Source: Actinoplanes oblitus | GTDB lineage: Bacteria; Actinomycetota; Actinomycetes; Mycobacteriales; Micromonosporaceae | Assembly (NCBI RefSeq): GCF_030252345.1 | Contig: NZ_CP126980.1 | Location: 3,425,501 to 3,489,500 of the forward strand | Reading direction: 5' to 3' | DNA length: 64,000 nt | In this document: positions 51,825 through 60,529 of the stretch, in pieces | Layout of the letters: every line of letters begins with the position of its first letter | How positions within the stretch are numbered: position 1 is the first letter of the stretch | Program-made: the position numbers and the translations under genes | The notes under the pieces: model-generated | The model's input: the letters and a program-made list of their open reading frames with translations, nothing else | The model's database searches: none | Told to the model about the DNA's origin: nothing

Positions 51825-52535
51825 ATGTCGCAGCCGCAGCCTTCCCCCTGGGGCGGGGCGCCCACCGATCCGGCTCAGGGCGGATATCCCGCTCCGGCCG
51901 CCTACCCGGGCCAGCCCGCCCCCGCGGGATATCCGGCGCCTGGCCAGCCCGTGCCGGCCGGCTATGCCCAGCCCACCCCGCCCGGCTACCCCCAGGCTGC
52001 CCCGAGCGGCTATGCCCAGCCGGGGCAGGCCGCTCCCGGGTACGCCGCACCGCCGGGTGCCTACCCCGCCCCGCAGGGCGCCTATCCCGCACCGCACGGC
52101 GGTTACCCGGCACCATCGGCCGGGCAGGTGCCGCAGGGCGTGCTGGCCTGCCGGTTCTGTGGCTCGGTGCCGGCCGCCCAGGCCAAGTTCCGCGGGCACC
52201 AGGGCATGCTGGTGATGATGCGGTTCCTCAGCAACGAGGGGCCGTTCTGCCGGGACTGCGGGCTCGGCGTGTTCCGGCACATGACCTCGCGCACGCTGGT
52301 GCAGGGGTGGTACGGCTACGCGTCGTTCGTCATCACGCCGTTCACCGTGCTGATGAACCTGGTCCGGCGCAACAGCGTGGCGGCCCTGCCGGCGCCGCAG
52401 CCGAACCCGTACGGCCCGAGCCAGCCGCCGATGGACCCCGGCCCCCGGCTGCTGCAGCGCCCGATGACCTGGGCCGGCCTGCTGATCCCGTTCGCCCTGG
52501 TCGCGTTGATCGCCTACGCCGCGTCCCAGAACTGA
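51825..52535 (+). CDS. Pro-rich membrane protein with double-CxxC zinc ribbon
   Basis: A 236-residue protein. The first ~100 residues are low-complexity (GYPAPGQPVPAGYAQPTPPG) and probably disordered. CRFCGS and CRDCGL, about 40 residues apart, form a zinc-ribbon-like unit; a C-terminal hydrophobic segment (LIPFALVALIAYAAS) anchors the protein. ATG at 51825 has GAGGTG just upstream; a GTG at 51819 is the alternative. Actinomycete proteins of this shape have no known function. Confidence 0.75.
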   Translation: MSQPQPSPWGGAPTDPAQGGYPAPAAYPGQPAPAGYPAPGQPVPAGYAQPTPPGYPQAAPSGYAQPGQAAPGYAAPPGAYPAPQGAYPAPHGGYPAPSAGQVPQGVLACRFCGSVPAAQAKFRGHQGMLVMMRFLSNEGPFCRDCGLGVFRHMTSRTLVQGWYGYASFVITPFTVLMNLVRRNSVAALPAPQPNPYGPSQPPMDPGPRLLQRPMTWAGLLIPFALVALIAYAASQN

Positions 52536-52595
52536 GCCGGTGGCCGCAGGGCAGAACTGAGCCGGTGGCCGCAGGGCAGAACTGAGCCGGTGGCC
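52529..52595. repeat. 25-bp tandem repeat over a stop codon
   Basis: The unit GAACTGAGCCGGTGGCCGCA plus five bases occurs at 52529 and 52554 and partly at 52579. The first copy includes the TGA of the zinc-ribbon gene, so the stop codon context is duplicated. Confidence 0.75.
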
Positions 52596-52637
52596 AGGAG
52601 AGAAGAACCGAGCCGGCGGAACGGAACAGAGGCGTGA

Positions 52638-52668
52638 CCGAGGCGGCTCCGGAATGGAGCCGCCTCGG
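52638..52668. terminator. strong hairpin terminator between convergent genes
   Basis: CCGAGGCGGCTCC (52638-52650) and GGAGCCGCCTCGG (52656-52668) form a 13-pair perfect stem with a five-base loop. It lies between the zinc-ribbon gene and the convergent hemerythrin gene. Confidence 0.85.
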
Positions 52669-52738
52669 ACCACTTCCGGCGACCGGGACGCGCGAGACGA
52701 TCCGACGGGACCGTGCTCACGGCGTACCCGAATCGGTT

Positions 52739-53245
52739 TCACCGCTCGTGTTCTTCGATGTATTCCTTCGGGTCCTTGTTGTGGAAGTCGAGGCCCGCGC
52801 CCTGCGGATGCTCCGCGAAGAACTGGAGCCACCGGGCGCCCAGCTCCGTGCGCAGCTCGAGGCTCGCGTGCTTGCGGAAGTCGGGCAGGACCTCGTCCTC
52901 CTCCTCGGCCAGGTGCTCGCTGTTCTCGGTGCGGGCCGCCCACACCCCGGCCCACCAGCCGTCCGAGCCGGCCGGGTGCTCGGCCGCGGCCAGGATCCCG
53001 TCGCGGATCTTGTTGTGGTCGCGGATCGCGTCGTCGGTCTCCTCCGCCGCGTCCTCGCCGCCGCTGTCGGTCAGCAGGTGCGGGTAGAGGATCTTCTCCT
53101 CGGCCTCCGCGTGGATCTCCAGGTGCAGGGCGAGCGGCTCCCAGATCGCGCGGAGCTGCTCCTCGCCGTGGGCGTCGTCGAGCCGGGCGAAACCCACCCG
53201 GAACCGGTGATGATCTTCCAGGATCAGCGCGGTGATGTCGTCCAT
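52739..53245 (-). CDS. hemerythrin HHE-domain protein
   Basis: A 168-residue helical protein with the iron-ligand pattern of hemerythrin-like cation-binding domains: EDHHRF, LHLEIHAEAEEKILYPHL, RDHNKIRD and EHLAEEEDEVLPDFRKH. Such proteins bind a di-iron centre and handle O2, NO or reactive species. ATG at 53245. It is followed upstream by a nitronate monooxygenase gene, 9 bp away on the same strand, so they may share a transcript. Confidence 0.92.
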   Translation of the reverse strand: MDDITALILEDHHRFRVGFARLDDAHGEEQLRAIWEPLALHLEIHAEAEEKILYPHLLTDSGGEDAAEETDDAIRDHNKIRDGILAAAEHPAGSDGWWAGVWAARTENSEHLAEEEDEVLPDFRKHASLELRTELGARWLQFFAEHPQGAGLDFHNKDPKEYIEEHER

Positions 53246-53254
53246 GGTCGGACC

Positions 53255-54262
53255 CTATGCCCATTCACCCGGTTCGAAACGCGTGATCATCTCCTTCGCC
53301 TGCGCGGTGAGGTCGGCGATCACCGAGGCGGCGCTCTTCACCGCGTCGACCAGACCGACGCCCTGACCGGCCAGCAGGGGCATCTCGTCCAGGTCGCCGG
53401 TGGTGGCGCGGATCGGCACCAGGTTGGAGAAGCGCGGGATGTCGATCTCCGGGCCGCCCAGGCTGGTCCGGCCGACCACCGGCCGGGCCACGCCGGCCGG
53501 CGGCTCCGACGGCCACTCGTCGGTGACCCGGTTGCGCAGCACTCGCATCGGGTTGAAGTCCGGGGTCTCCGGGCCGAAGACCGAGGTCCGCACGGTGTCC
53601 GTGGCACGCGCGGCGAGCAGGCGTTCCTTGTACGCCTGGTGCGCACCGGACTCGTCGGTGGCGACCAGCCGGGTGCCGATCCACGCCCCGTCCGCGCCGA
53701 GCATCAGCGCCGCGGCCAGCCCGCGCCCGTCGGCGATCCCGCCGGCGGCCAGGACCAGCGCCGGGGCGACAGCGTCCACCACGAGCGGGACCAGCGCGAA
53801 CGTCGGCAGCGTCGCGAAGTTGTGCCCGCCCGCCTCGAGTCCCTGGGCGACCACCACGTCCACCCCGTCGTCGACCGCGCGTTTCGCCGCGTCGACCGAG
53901 CCGACCTGCTCGAACACCCGGGAACCGGCCGCGTGCAGCCGGTCGATCCAGTCCCTCGGCGGATGCCCCCAGTGGAACGACGCGACCGGCACGGCGGCCG
54001 CGCAGGCCGCGTCGATCTGGTCCGGCTGGGTGAACCCGGTGATGAAGTTGACGTGGAACGGGCGGTCGGTGCCGGCCCGGATCCCGGCGATCACCTGGGT
54101 GAGCGCCGGGGCCGGGAGCAGGCCGACGCCGAGCGCGCCGAGGGCGCCGGCGTTGCTGACCGCGATGGGCAGTTCCGGGGTGGACGCCACGAAGGCCATG
54201 CCGGCCTGGGCGATCGGGGTGGTCAGGCCGTAGGCCTCGGTGAACCTCGTGCGAAGCTCCAT
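53255..54262 (-). CDS. FMN-dependent nitronate monooxygenase-family oxidoreductase
   Basis: A 335-residue TIM-barrel flavoprotein. PIAQAGMAFVASTPELPIAVSNAGALG, VVVAQGLEAGGHN and LVLAAGGIADGRGLAAALMLGADGAWIGTRL are the NMO/2-nitropropane dioxygenase signatures that bind FMN phosphate. It oxidises alkyl nitronates or related substrates. ATG at 54262; 12 bp from the F420 oxidoreductase stop, hence one likely operon. Confidence 0.9.
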   Translation of the reverse strand: MELRTRFTEAYGLTTPIAQAGMAFVASTPELPIAVSNAGALGALGVGLLPAPALTQVIAGIRAGTDRPFHVNFITGFTQPDQIDAACAAAVPVASFHWGHPPRDWIDRLHAAGSRVFEQVGSVDAAKRAVDDGVDVVVAQGLEAGGHNFATLPTFALVPLVVDAVAPALVLAAGGIADGRGLAAALMLGADGAWIGTRLVATDESGAHQAYKERLLAARATDTVRTSVFGPETPDFNPMRVLRNRVTDEWPSEPPAGVARPVVGRTSLGGPEIDIPRFSNLVPIRATTGDLDEMPLLAGQGVGLVDAVKSAASVIADLTAQAKEMITRFEPGEWA

Positions 54263-54274
54263 CCACCGACCATG

Positions 54275-55213
54275 TCAGAGGAACTCGCGGCGGTACAGGT
54301 CGATGAGTTCCCGGTAGTTGGGGCCGATGTTGGCGATGTAGACCTCGTCGAAGCCGGCCTCCTGGTAGGCCTTGAGCTGGGCGGCGTGCCCGGCGGCATC
54401 GGGTCCGCAGACGATCGACTTCTTCGTCGCCTCCGGCGTGACCAGCTCGCTGGCCTGCTCGAAGTGCCGGGGGGACGGCAGCACCTGGGACAGCTCGCCG
54501 GGAACGCCGGCGTTCGCCCACAGCCGGTGCGCGATCTCCACGCCCTCGTCCTCGGTCGGCGCCCAGCAACCCTTGAACCCGCCCTGGACCGGCTTGCCCG
54601 CCCCGCCCGCGTCGCGGAACTGCTGGACCAGGTCGCCGTCGGGCATCGTGGAGAGGTAGCCGTCGCCGATCCGGCCGGCCACGCCGAGCGCCTTCGGGCC
54701 GAACGCGGAGACGTAGACCTTGGGCGGGACCGCCGGCAGCGTATAGAGCCGGGCCTGGTCGACCCGGTAGTGCTTGCCGTGGTGGGTGACGAACTCGCCG
54801 GCCCAGAGCGCGCGCATCACCTCGACCGCCTCCTCCAGCATCTCCAGGCGCTCGTCGGCGAACGGCCAGCGCTCGCCGGTGATGTGTTCGTTGAGCGCCT
54901 CGCCGGTGCCGACGCCGAGCACGAACCGGCCGTCGTGCAGGACCGCGCTGGTGGCCGCGGCCTGGGCCACCACGGCCGGGTGGAGGCGTTGGATCGGGCA
55001 GGTGACGGCGGTGGTGACCGGGATGGTGACGACTTGGCTGAGCGCGCCGATGATCGACCAGACGAACGGGCTCTGGCCCTGGGCGTCGTTCCACGGGTGG
55101 TAGTGGTCGGAGATCCACAGACCCTGGAAGCCGGCCTCCTGGGCCAGTTTCGCCTGCTCGATCAGCTGGGCGGGGGTGTACTCCTCGCAGGACAGGAAAT
55201 ATCCGATTCGCAT
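54275..55213 (-). CDS. F420-dependent LLM-class oxidoreductase
   Basis: A 312-residue luciferase-like monooxygenase-fold protein of the F420-dependent glucose-6-phosphate dehydrogenase-like group. RIGYFLSCEEYTPAQLIEQAKLA, LWISDHYHPWNDAQGQSPFVW, RFVLGVGTGEALNEH and YVSAFGPKALGVAGRIGDGY are diagnostic. The start at 55213 begins with MRIGYF as in homologues; the 79-residue extension upstream is not coding. First gene of a three-gene redox cluster with NMO and hemerythrin. Confidence 0.92.
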   Translation of the reverse strand: MRIGYFLSCEEYTPAQLIEQAKLAQEAGFQGLWISDHYHPWNDAQGQSPFVWSIIGALSQVVTIPVTTAVTCPIQRLHPAVVAQAAATSAVLHDGRFVLGVGTGEALNEHITGERWPFADERLEMLEEAVEVMRALWAGEFVTHHGKHYRVDQARLYTLPAVPPKVYVSAFGPKALGVAGRIGDGYLSTMPDGDLVQQFRDAGGAGKPVQGGFKGCWAPTEDEGVEIAHRLWANAGVPGELSQVLPSPRHFEQASELVTPEATKKSIVCGPDAAGHAAQLKAYQEAGFDEVYIANIGPNYRELIDLYRREFL

Positions 55214-55404
55214 ACCGGCCCGATACCCGGAACGCGGTCGGTGAATCTCGTGACGATGTCCGGGGAGGAGCTCCGACCCGGCCCGGAAGGAATCCGGCGG
55301 ATCCGGGTGTGAGATCGGCGGGTGGGGGCATATCGCCGGGTAGCAGTGCGACAGGTGGCAAATCTTATGTGGTGTTTGCCAGAACCTACGGCAAGAATGA
55401 CGAA

Positions 55405-56163
55405 ATGGCAGGCATCGACTGCGCGGTGAGCCAGGTCGGCACCAGGACACTGGTCCGGCTCGATGGCGAGCTGTCCGTGGCGACCGCCCCGAAAGTCCGC
55501 ACGGTTCTGCTGAAGTGCCTGGTGGAGCGGCCGGACGCGGTGATCGCCGAGCTGGCCGGCCTGCGGGTGCTGGAGCCTGTCGCGCTGACCGTCTTCGGCG
55601 TGGTGGCCCGGCAGGCCGCCCGGTGGCTGGGGACGCCGCTGTTGCTCAGCGCACCCCGGAAGGAGGTGGCCACATGGTTCTCCTCAGGGCGCTATGGACG
55701 GGTGCCGGTGCTGGCAAGCACCTCCGAAGCCATGGGCGTGGAGCCGCGTGAGCGGATGCCGGCGGTGGCCGACAGCCTGCTGCCGGTTTCCGGCGCCGCC
55801 GCCCATGCCCGGCACCTCGCCGGTGAGGCCTGCGCCCGATGGGGGCTGGACGACCTGGCCGACGCCGCCCGGATCGTGGCCGGCGAGCTGGTCACCAACG
55901 CCGTCGTGCACGCCGGCACCATGATCGACTTGCGGTTCTCGCTCGGCCGGCGACACCTCATGATCACGGTCCGGGACGGCTCCCGGGCGATGCCGCAGGT
56001 CGCCGGGGTGGCCTCCACCGATCCGCTGGCGCCGCGCGGCCTGCTGCTGGTGGAGCAGTTCGCCAAGCGCTGGGGCGCGGTCCCGGCCGAGGGTGGCAAG
56101 GTGGTCTGGGCCAGCCTCAGCGGTGTGCCGGAGCGCGGCGCACCACGGTCTGGAACAGGCTGA
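55405..56163 (+). CDS. STAS + RsbW-like HATPase fusion (first copy)
   Basis: A 252-residue protein. Residues 1-115 are a STAS domain (VRLDGELSVATAPKVRTVLLKCL ... VIAELAGLRVLEPVAL) and residues 125-252 an anti-sigma-type HATPase (RIVAGELVTNAVVHAGT as the N-box, VRDGSRAMP and RGLLLVEQFAKRWG as later boxes). Combining anti-sigma-antagonist and kinase folds in one chain is unusual for partner switching. The ATG at 55405 matches the start of the paralogue at 59810. The 190 bp upstream hold the divergent promoters. Confidence 0.85.
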   Translation: MAGIDCAVSQVGTRTLVRLDGELSVATAPKVRTVLLKCLVERPDAVIAELAGLRVLEPVALTVFGVVARQAARWLGTPLLLSAPRKEVATWFSSGRYGRVPVLASTSEAMGVEPRERMPAVADSLLPVSGAAAHARHLAGEACARWGLDDLADAARIVAGELVTNAVVHAGTMIDLRFSLGRRHLMITVRDGSRAMPQVAGVASTDPLAPRGLLLVEQFAKRWGAVPAEGGKVVWASLSGVPERGAPRSGTG

Positions 56164-56461
56164 GCAGCCCCGCCGTCGACAGCACCCCGTGCACCACGCC
56201 GCGTGCGTTCACCACCTGGTAGGAGCGGCCGTGCGCGAGAGCCGCGGCCCGGCCCTCCAGCAGCGCCCGGATCCCGGCCGCGGCCAGGAACGGCACCCGC
56301 TCCAAGTCGACGATCACCACGGCCACGCCCGGTTGCGCTGCCGCGTTGCCGATGATCTGGGCGAGCACCTCACTGACCTCGTCGTCGATCTCACCGCGCA
56401 CCGCGAGCCGGATGAAGCCCGCGCCCTCGTCGTGCTTGCTCACCGCGAACGCGCCAGTCAT
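56117..56461 (-). CDS. STAS-domain anti-sigma factor antagonist
   Basis: A 114-residue single STAS protein (LAVRGEIDDEVSEVLAQIIGNAA ... VIVDLERVPFLAAAGIRALLEGR). In the usual phosphoacceptor region the sequence is FLAAAG, so the classical Ser is replaced by Ala and it may be unresponsive to phosphorylation. Convergent with the STAS-HATPase gene, overlapping it by 47 bp. Confidence 0.88.
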   Translation of the reverse strand: MTGAFAVSKHDEGAGFIRLAVRGEIDDEVSEVLAQIIGNAAAQPGVAVVIVDLERVPFLAAAGIRALLEGRAAALAHGRSYQVVNARGVVHGVLSTAGLLSLFQTVVRRAPAHR

Positions 56462-56616
56462 GTTCCCCCCGCCCGAATCAGGGTATTTCAGGGTTGTTCC
56501 ACAGCTGATGATGACCCGGACCGAGTCGTCGGCGTGGACTTGTCACCCTAACCATGGCGGGGCGGATCCGCACGGGGTCGGCGTTTCGGCCGATTGTGAC
56601 GGGGAACCCGAGGAGC

Positions 56617-57465
56617 ATGCCGATCCTCAACCGTTTGGAAGAAGCCCGCGCGCTCGACGGGGTCAGCGATAAGCTGCAGTCGGTCGTGACGGCCGCGGTC
56701 CGCCCGCAGCGGCTGCGCGACGTGCTGCACGGCACCTGGCTGGGGCACCCGCTGCACCCGGTCCTGGTCCAGCTGCCGATCGGCGCGTTCCTCTCCACCG
56801 CGATCCTCGACCTGCTCCCGGGCGGCCGCAAGGCCGCGACCACCCTGGTCACCGCGGGTGTCGCGGCAGCCGTCCCGGCCATTGCCGCCGGCTGGCTGGA
56901 CTGGTCGCAGCTGACCCGCGACCGGCGGCGCGTCGGCCTGGTGCACGCCGGTGCGAACGCGATCGCCGTCGGGCTCTACGCCTCGTCGCTGGTCGCCCGG
57001 CTGCGCGGCAAGACCTCGACCGGCAAGGCACTCGGCTTCGCCGGGCTGACCGTCGCCGGCGCGGGCGCCTACCTGGGCGGGCACCTGTCCTTCGCGCAGG
57101 GCGCCGCGACCAACCACGCCGCCCCCGACCTGGACCGGCTGCCGGAGGAGTGGACCGAGGTCTGCTCGCTGGCCTCGGTCCCGGAGCGCCGGACCGTGGT
57201 CCGGCTGGTCGGTGACGTGCCGGTGCTGCTCTACCGGATCGGCGACCGGGTCTCCGCGCTCGTGGAGCGCTGCGGTCACGAGACCGGGCCGCTGGGCGAG
57301 GGCGAGGTCACCGGCGAGGGCTGGAACGCCTGCGTGGTGTGCCCGTGGCACGGCAGCACGTTCCGGCTCAGCGACGGCGCCGTGATGCACGGGCCGGCCG
57401 CCAACAATCAGCCGCTGATCCCCGTCCGGGTCGATCGCGGCCGCATCGAGATCCGCCAACCCTGA
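56617..57465 (+). CDS. DUF2231 membrane protein with C-terminal Rieske domain
   Basis: A 282-residue fusion. The N-terminal half is a DUF2231-type four-helix membrane domain (GHPLHPVLVQLPIGAFLSTAILD and GWLDWSQLTRDRRRVGLVHA). The C-terminal ~100 residues are a Rieske [2Fe-2S] domain with CGH (RCGHETGPLGEG) and CPWHGST as ligands. A membrane-bound electron-transfer function is likely. ATG at 56617. Confidence 0.9.
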   Translation: MPILNRLEEARALDGVSDKLQSVVTAAVRPQRLRDVLHGTWLGHPLHPVLVQLPIGAFLSTAILDLLPGGRKAATTLVTAGVAAAVPAIAAGWLDWSQLTRDRRRVGLVHAGANAIAVGLYASSLVARLRGKTSTGKALGFAGLTVAGAGAYLGGHLSFAQGAATNHAAPDLDRLPEEWTEVCSLASVPERRTVVRLVGDVPVLLYRIGDRVSALVERCGHETGPLGEGEVTGEGWNACVVCPWHGSTFRLSDGAVMHGPAANNQPLIPVRVDRGRIEIRQP

Positions 57466-57483
57466 CACCCCCGGAGGTTGATC

Positions 57484-57879
57484 ATGCCCGCGCGTGAGGA
57501 CATGCCGTCCACGCTGAAGCGTTCCCCCAAGAAGGCGCAGGACACGTACGCCAAGACGCACGACTCCGCCGTCGAGCAGTACGGCGAGGGCGAGCGCGCG
57601 CACCGGACCGCGTTCTCCGCGGTCAAGCACTCGTTCGAGAAGGTCGGCGACCACTGGGAGCCCAAGGAGAAGAAGGGCCCGAGCGACGCCAAGGCGGCCG
57701 GCGGACGCGGCACCAAGGCGAAGACAGCGGGTGGCGTGGACGCGAACGCCAGCAAGGCGCACCTGATGGACCTCGCGAAGCGGCTCGACATCAGCGGCCG
57801 GTCCAGGATGACCAAGGACCAGCTGGTCGACGCGATCCAGAAGGCGAACAACCGGGACACCCGAAAGGCGCGTGCCTGA
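57484..57879 (+). CDS. ChaB-family protein with Rho/SAP-like C-terminus
   Basis: A 131-residue basic protein. DMPSTLKRSPKKAQDTYAKTHDSAVEQYGEGERAHRTAFSAVKHSFEKVG is the ChaB signature, and the C-terminal KAHLMDLAKRLDISGRSRMTKDQLVDAIQKA resembles a Rho N-terminal/SAP nucleic-acid-binding helix pair. GGAGG sits six bases before the ATG. ChaB-like proteins are linked to cation transport or stress; the exact role is unknown. Confidence 0.85.
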   Translation: MPAREDMPSTLKRSPKKAQDTYAKTHDSAVEQYGEGERAHRTAFSAVKHSFEKVGDHWEPKEKKGPSDAKAAGGRGTKAKTAGGVDANASKAHLMDLAKRLDISGRSRMTKDQLVDAIQKANNRDTRKARA

Positions 57880-57916
57880 GCGTGGCCGGTCGCGGGCTGC
57901 GATAGCGTGGCCCGCG

Positions 57917-59749
57917 ATGGACGAGGTCGACGGTCAGTTCGAGGCGCTCCTCACGTACGTGAAGGAGGCGCGCGGCTTCGACTTCACCGGCTACAAACGA
58001 TCAAGCCTGGTCCGCCGGGTCAACCGGCGGATGTCCCAGGTCCCGGTCACCGGTTTCGCGGAGTACCTGGACTTCCTCCAGGTGCATCCGGACGAGTTCA
58101 CCGCGCTGTTCAACACCATCCTGATCAACGTGACCGGCTTCTTCCGGGACCCGGAGGCGTGGGAGCGGCTGCGCACCGGCGTACTGATCCCGCTGGTCGC
58201 CGCGAAGCCGCCGGCCGACCCGATCCGGGTCTGGAGCGCCGGCTGCGCCTCCGGTCAGGAGGCCTGCACCCTCGCCATGATGCTGGCCGAGATCCTCGGG
58301 CCGGAGCAGTTCCGGGCCCGGGTCAAGATCTACGCCACCGACGTGGACGAGGAGCAGCTCGCCGAGGCCCGGTACGCCAGTTACCGCGCGCGTGACGTCA
58401 CCGACGTCCCGCCCGAGCTGCTGGAACGCTACTTCGAGCCGATCGGCACCCGGTACGTGTTCCGCAAGGACCTGCGCCGCAGCGTCATCTACGGCCGCAA
58501 CGACCTGGTGCAGGACGCCCCGATCTCCCGCGTCGACCTGCTGACCTGCCGCAACACGCTGATGTACTTCAACGCCGAGACCCAGGCGCGGATCCTCGGC
58601 CGGTTCCACTTCGCCCTCACCGAGGTGGGCACCCTGTTCCTCGGCAAGGCCGAGATGCTGCTCAGCCACAGCAGCCTGTTCCAGCCCATCGACCTGAAAC
58701 GCCGGATCTTCCGGAAGGTCTCCCGCGGTGCGCCGGCCGGCGCACCGCCCCGCGCCGACCAGCCCCCGATCGCCCACCCGGCCGAGCCGGCCGGGCTGGA
58801 CCGGGTGCGCAACGCCGCCCTGATGGCCGCACCGGCCGCGCAGATCGTGGTCACCGAGGACGGCCTGATCGCGCTCAGCAACCTGCGGGCGGAGACGCTG
58901 TTCGGCGTGTCGTCGCGCGACGTGGGCCGGCCGCTGCGCGACCTGGAGGTGTCGTACCGGCCGGTGGAGCTGCGCCGATACATCGAGCAGGCGCAGGCGG
59001 AGCGCCGCCCGGTGCGCATCACCGGTGTCGAGTACCCCTGCGGCACCGGCACCACGCTGCACCTCGACATCCAGGTGAACCCGCTGGTGGACGTGGACAG
59101 CCTGCTCGGCGTCGGCGTGGTCTTCCAGGACGTGACGGCCGCCAAGCAGCTGCGCGACGAGCTGGAGCGCGCGAACCGGGAGCTGGCGGCGGCGTACGAG
59201 GAGCTCCAGTCGACGAACGAGGAGCTGGCGACCACCAACGAGGAGCTCCAGTCGACGGTGGAGGAGCTGGAGACCACCAACGAGGAGCTCCAGTCCACCA
59301 ACGAGGAGCTGGAGACGATGAACGAGGAGCTCCAGTCCACCAACGACGAGCTGCAGGGGATCAACGAGCAGCTGCGGCGCAGCACCGCCGAGCTGGACGG
59401 GGCGAACGGCTTCCTGGACGCCATCCTGGCCGGGCTGCGCGCCGGGATCGTGGTGGTCGACCAGGGACTGCGGGTCCGGGTGTGGAACCGGCAGGCCGAG
59501 GAGCTGTGGGGACTGCGGTCCACCGAGGCGGTCGGCGAGCATCTGCTCGATCTGGACATCGGGCTGCCTGTCGACCGGGTGCGCCCACTGGTCCGGCAGG
59601 CGCTCACCGGGGACGCCGAGAGCAAGCCGCTCGAGCTGGAGGCGATCAACCGGCGTGGCCGGCCGATCATCGTGCGGGTGGCGTGCAGCCCGCTGCCGGA
59701 TGGCTCGGGAGGCACGAACGGTGCCATCATCGTGGTGGAAGCGGATTAG
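57917..59749 (+). CDS. CheR methyltransferase - PAS - coiled coil - PAS protein
   Basis: A 610-residue protein. Residues ~5-275 are a CheR-type SAM methyltransferase: NVTGFFRDPEAWERL, the SAM-binding VWSAGCASGQEACTLAMMLAE and DLLTCRNTLMYF. A PAS domain (AQIVVTEDGLIALSNLRAETLFG) follows, then a long coiled coil of repeated NEELQSTNEELETTNEEL units and a second PAS (GIVVVDQGLRVRVWNRQAEELWG). No CheB or histidine kinase domain is present, although such CheR-PAS modules are usually joined to them. The start is ATG at 57917. Confidence 0.9.
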   Translation: MDEVDGQFEALLTYVKEARGFDFTGYKRSSLVRRVNRRMSQVPVTGFAEYLDFLQVHPDEFTALFNTILINVTGFFRDPEAWERLRTGVLIPLVAAKPPADPIRVWSAGCASGQEACTLAMMLAEILGPEQFRARVKIYATDVDEEQLAEARYASYRARDVTDVPPELLERYFEPIGTRYVFRKDLRRSVIYGRNDLVQDAPISRVDLLTCRNTLMYFNAETQARILGRFHFALTEVGTLFLGKAEMLLSHSSLFQPIDLKRRIFRKVSRGAPAGAPPRADQPPIAHPAEPAGLDRVRNAALMAAPAAQIVVTEDGLIALSNLRAETLFGVSSRDVGRPLRDLEVSYRPVELRRYIEQAQAERRPVRITGVEYPCGTGTTLHLDIQVNPLVDVDSLLGVGVVFQDVTAAKQLRDELERANRELAAAYEELQSTNEELATTNEELQSTVEELETTNEELQSTNEELETMNEELQSTNDELQGINEQLRRSTAELDGANGFLDAILAGLRAGIVVVDQGLRVRVWNRQAEELWGLRSTEAVGEHLLDLDIGLPVDRVRPLVRQALTGDAESKPLELEAINRRGRPIIVRVACSPLPDGSGGTNGAIIVVEAD

Positions 59750-59809
59750 TTTGGTTCGCGTGATGGCGGGGATCCGGTCGCCATCGGAGGAAGAGGTGAC
59801 CGGAGCGGC

Positions 59810-60529
59810 ATGAGTTCGTTGAGCTGGGCCATCGAGGATCGCGACGGGTGCGTCATCGTCGCCGTCCGCGGCCGGCTCGACCTGCGCGGCGCTCCCGGCC
59901 TGCGCACCGCCCTGCTGAAATGTCTCGCCGAGCAGCCCCGCGCGTTGCTCGTCGACCTGGCCGGCATGTCGCTCGGCGACGAGACCTCGCCGGCGCTGTT
60001 CACCGCGGTGACCCGCCTGGCCACCGACTGGCCGGGCACCCCGGTGCTGCTCTGCGCGCCGCAGCCGGACGTGTCGCGGCTGCTCAGCCGTGGCCGGTTC
60101 GGCACGCTGCAGGTCCGGGCGGAGGTCGGCGAGGCGGTGCTGGAGGTGTGCGCGACCGGCGCTGTCCCGCCGGTCATCAGAGATCAACTACTGCCGGCAG
60201 CGGGCGCGGCACGGCACGCTCGGGACCTGGCCGCCGAGGCTTGCGTACGGTGGGGAGTCCCGCATCTCGTCGGCCCGGCCAGCGTGGTCGCCACCGAGCT
60301 CGTCTCGAACGCCGTCGAGCACGCCGGCACCATGATCACCCTCCAGTTCCTCCACCGGCCGCGTCACCTGCACGTCGTGGTCCGGGACGGCTCGCCGGCC
60401 ATGCCGGTGCCGGCCGTGAGCGACACGAACGAGGGACGCGGCCTGCTGCTGGTGGAGAGCCTGGCCGTGCACTGGGGCGCACTGCCGGCCCGCGACGGCA
60501 AGGTGGTCTGGGCCACCCTGGCGATCTAG
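59810..60529 (+). CDS. STAS + RsbW-like HATPase fusion (second copy)
   Basis: A 239-residue paralogue of the 55405 gene with the same order: STAS (VAVRGRLDLRGAPGLRTALLKCL ... LLVDLAGMSL) and HATPase (VVATELVSNAVEHAGTMITL, VVRDGSPAMP, GRGLLLVESLAVHWG). It follows the CheR-PAS gene by ~60 bp on the same strand and converges with the sigma-STAS gene, their stop codons overlapping by 4 bp. The pairing suggests that it controls that sigma factor. Confidence 0.87.
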   Translation: MSSLSWAIEDRDGCVIVAVRGRLDLRGAPGLRTALLKCLAEQPRALLVDLAGMSLGDETSPALFTAVTRLATDWPGTPVLLCAPQPDVSRLLSRGRFGTLQVRAEVGEAVLEVCATGAVPPVIRDQLLPAAGAARHARDLAAEACVRWGVPHLVGPASVVATELVSNAVEHAGTMITLQFLHRPRHLHVVVRDGSPAMPVPAVSDTNEGRGLLLVESLAVHWGALPARDGKVVWATLAI

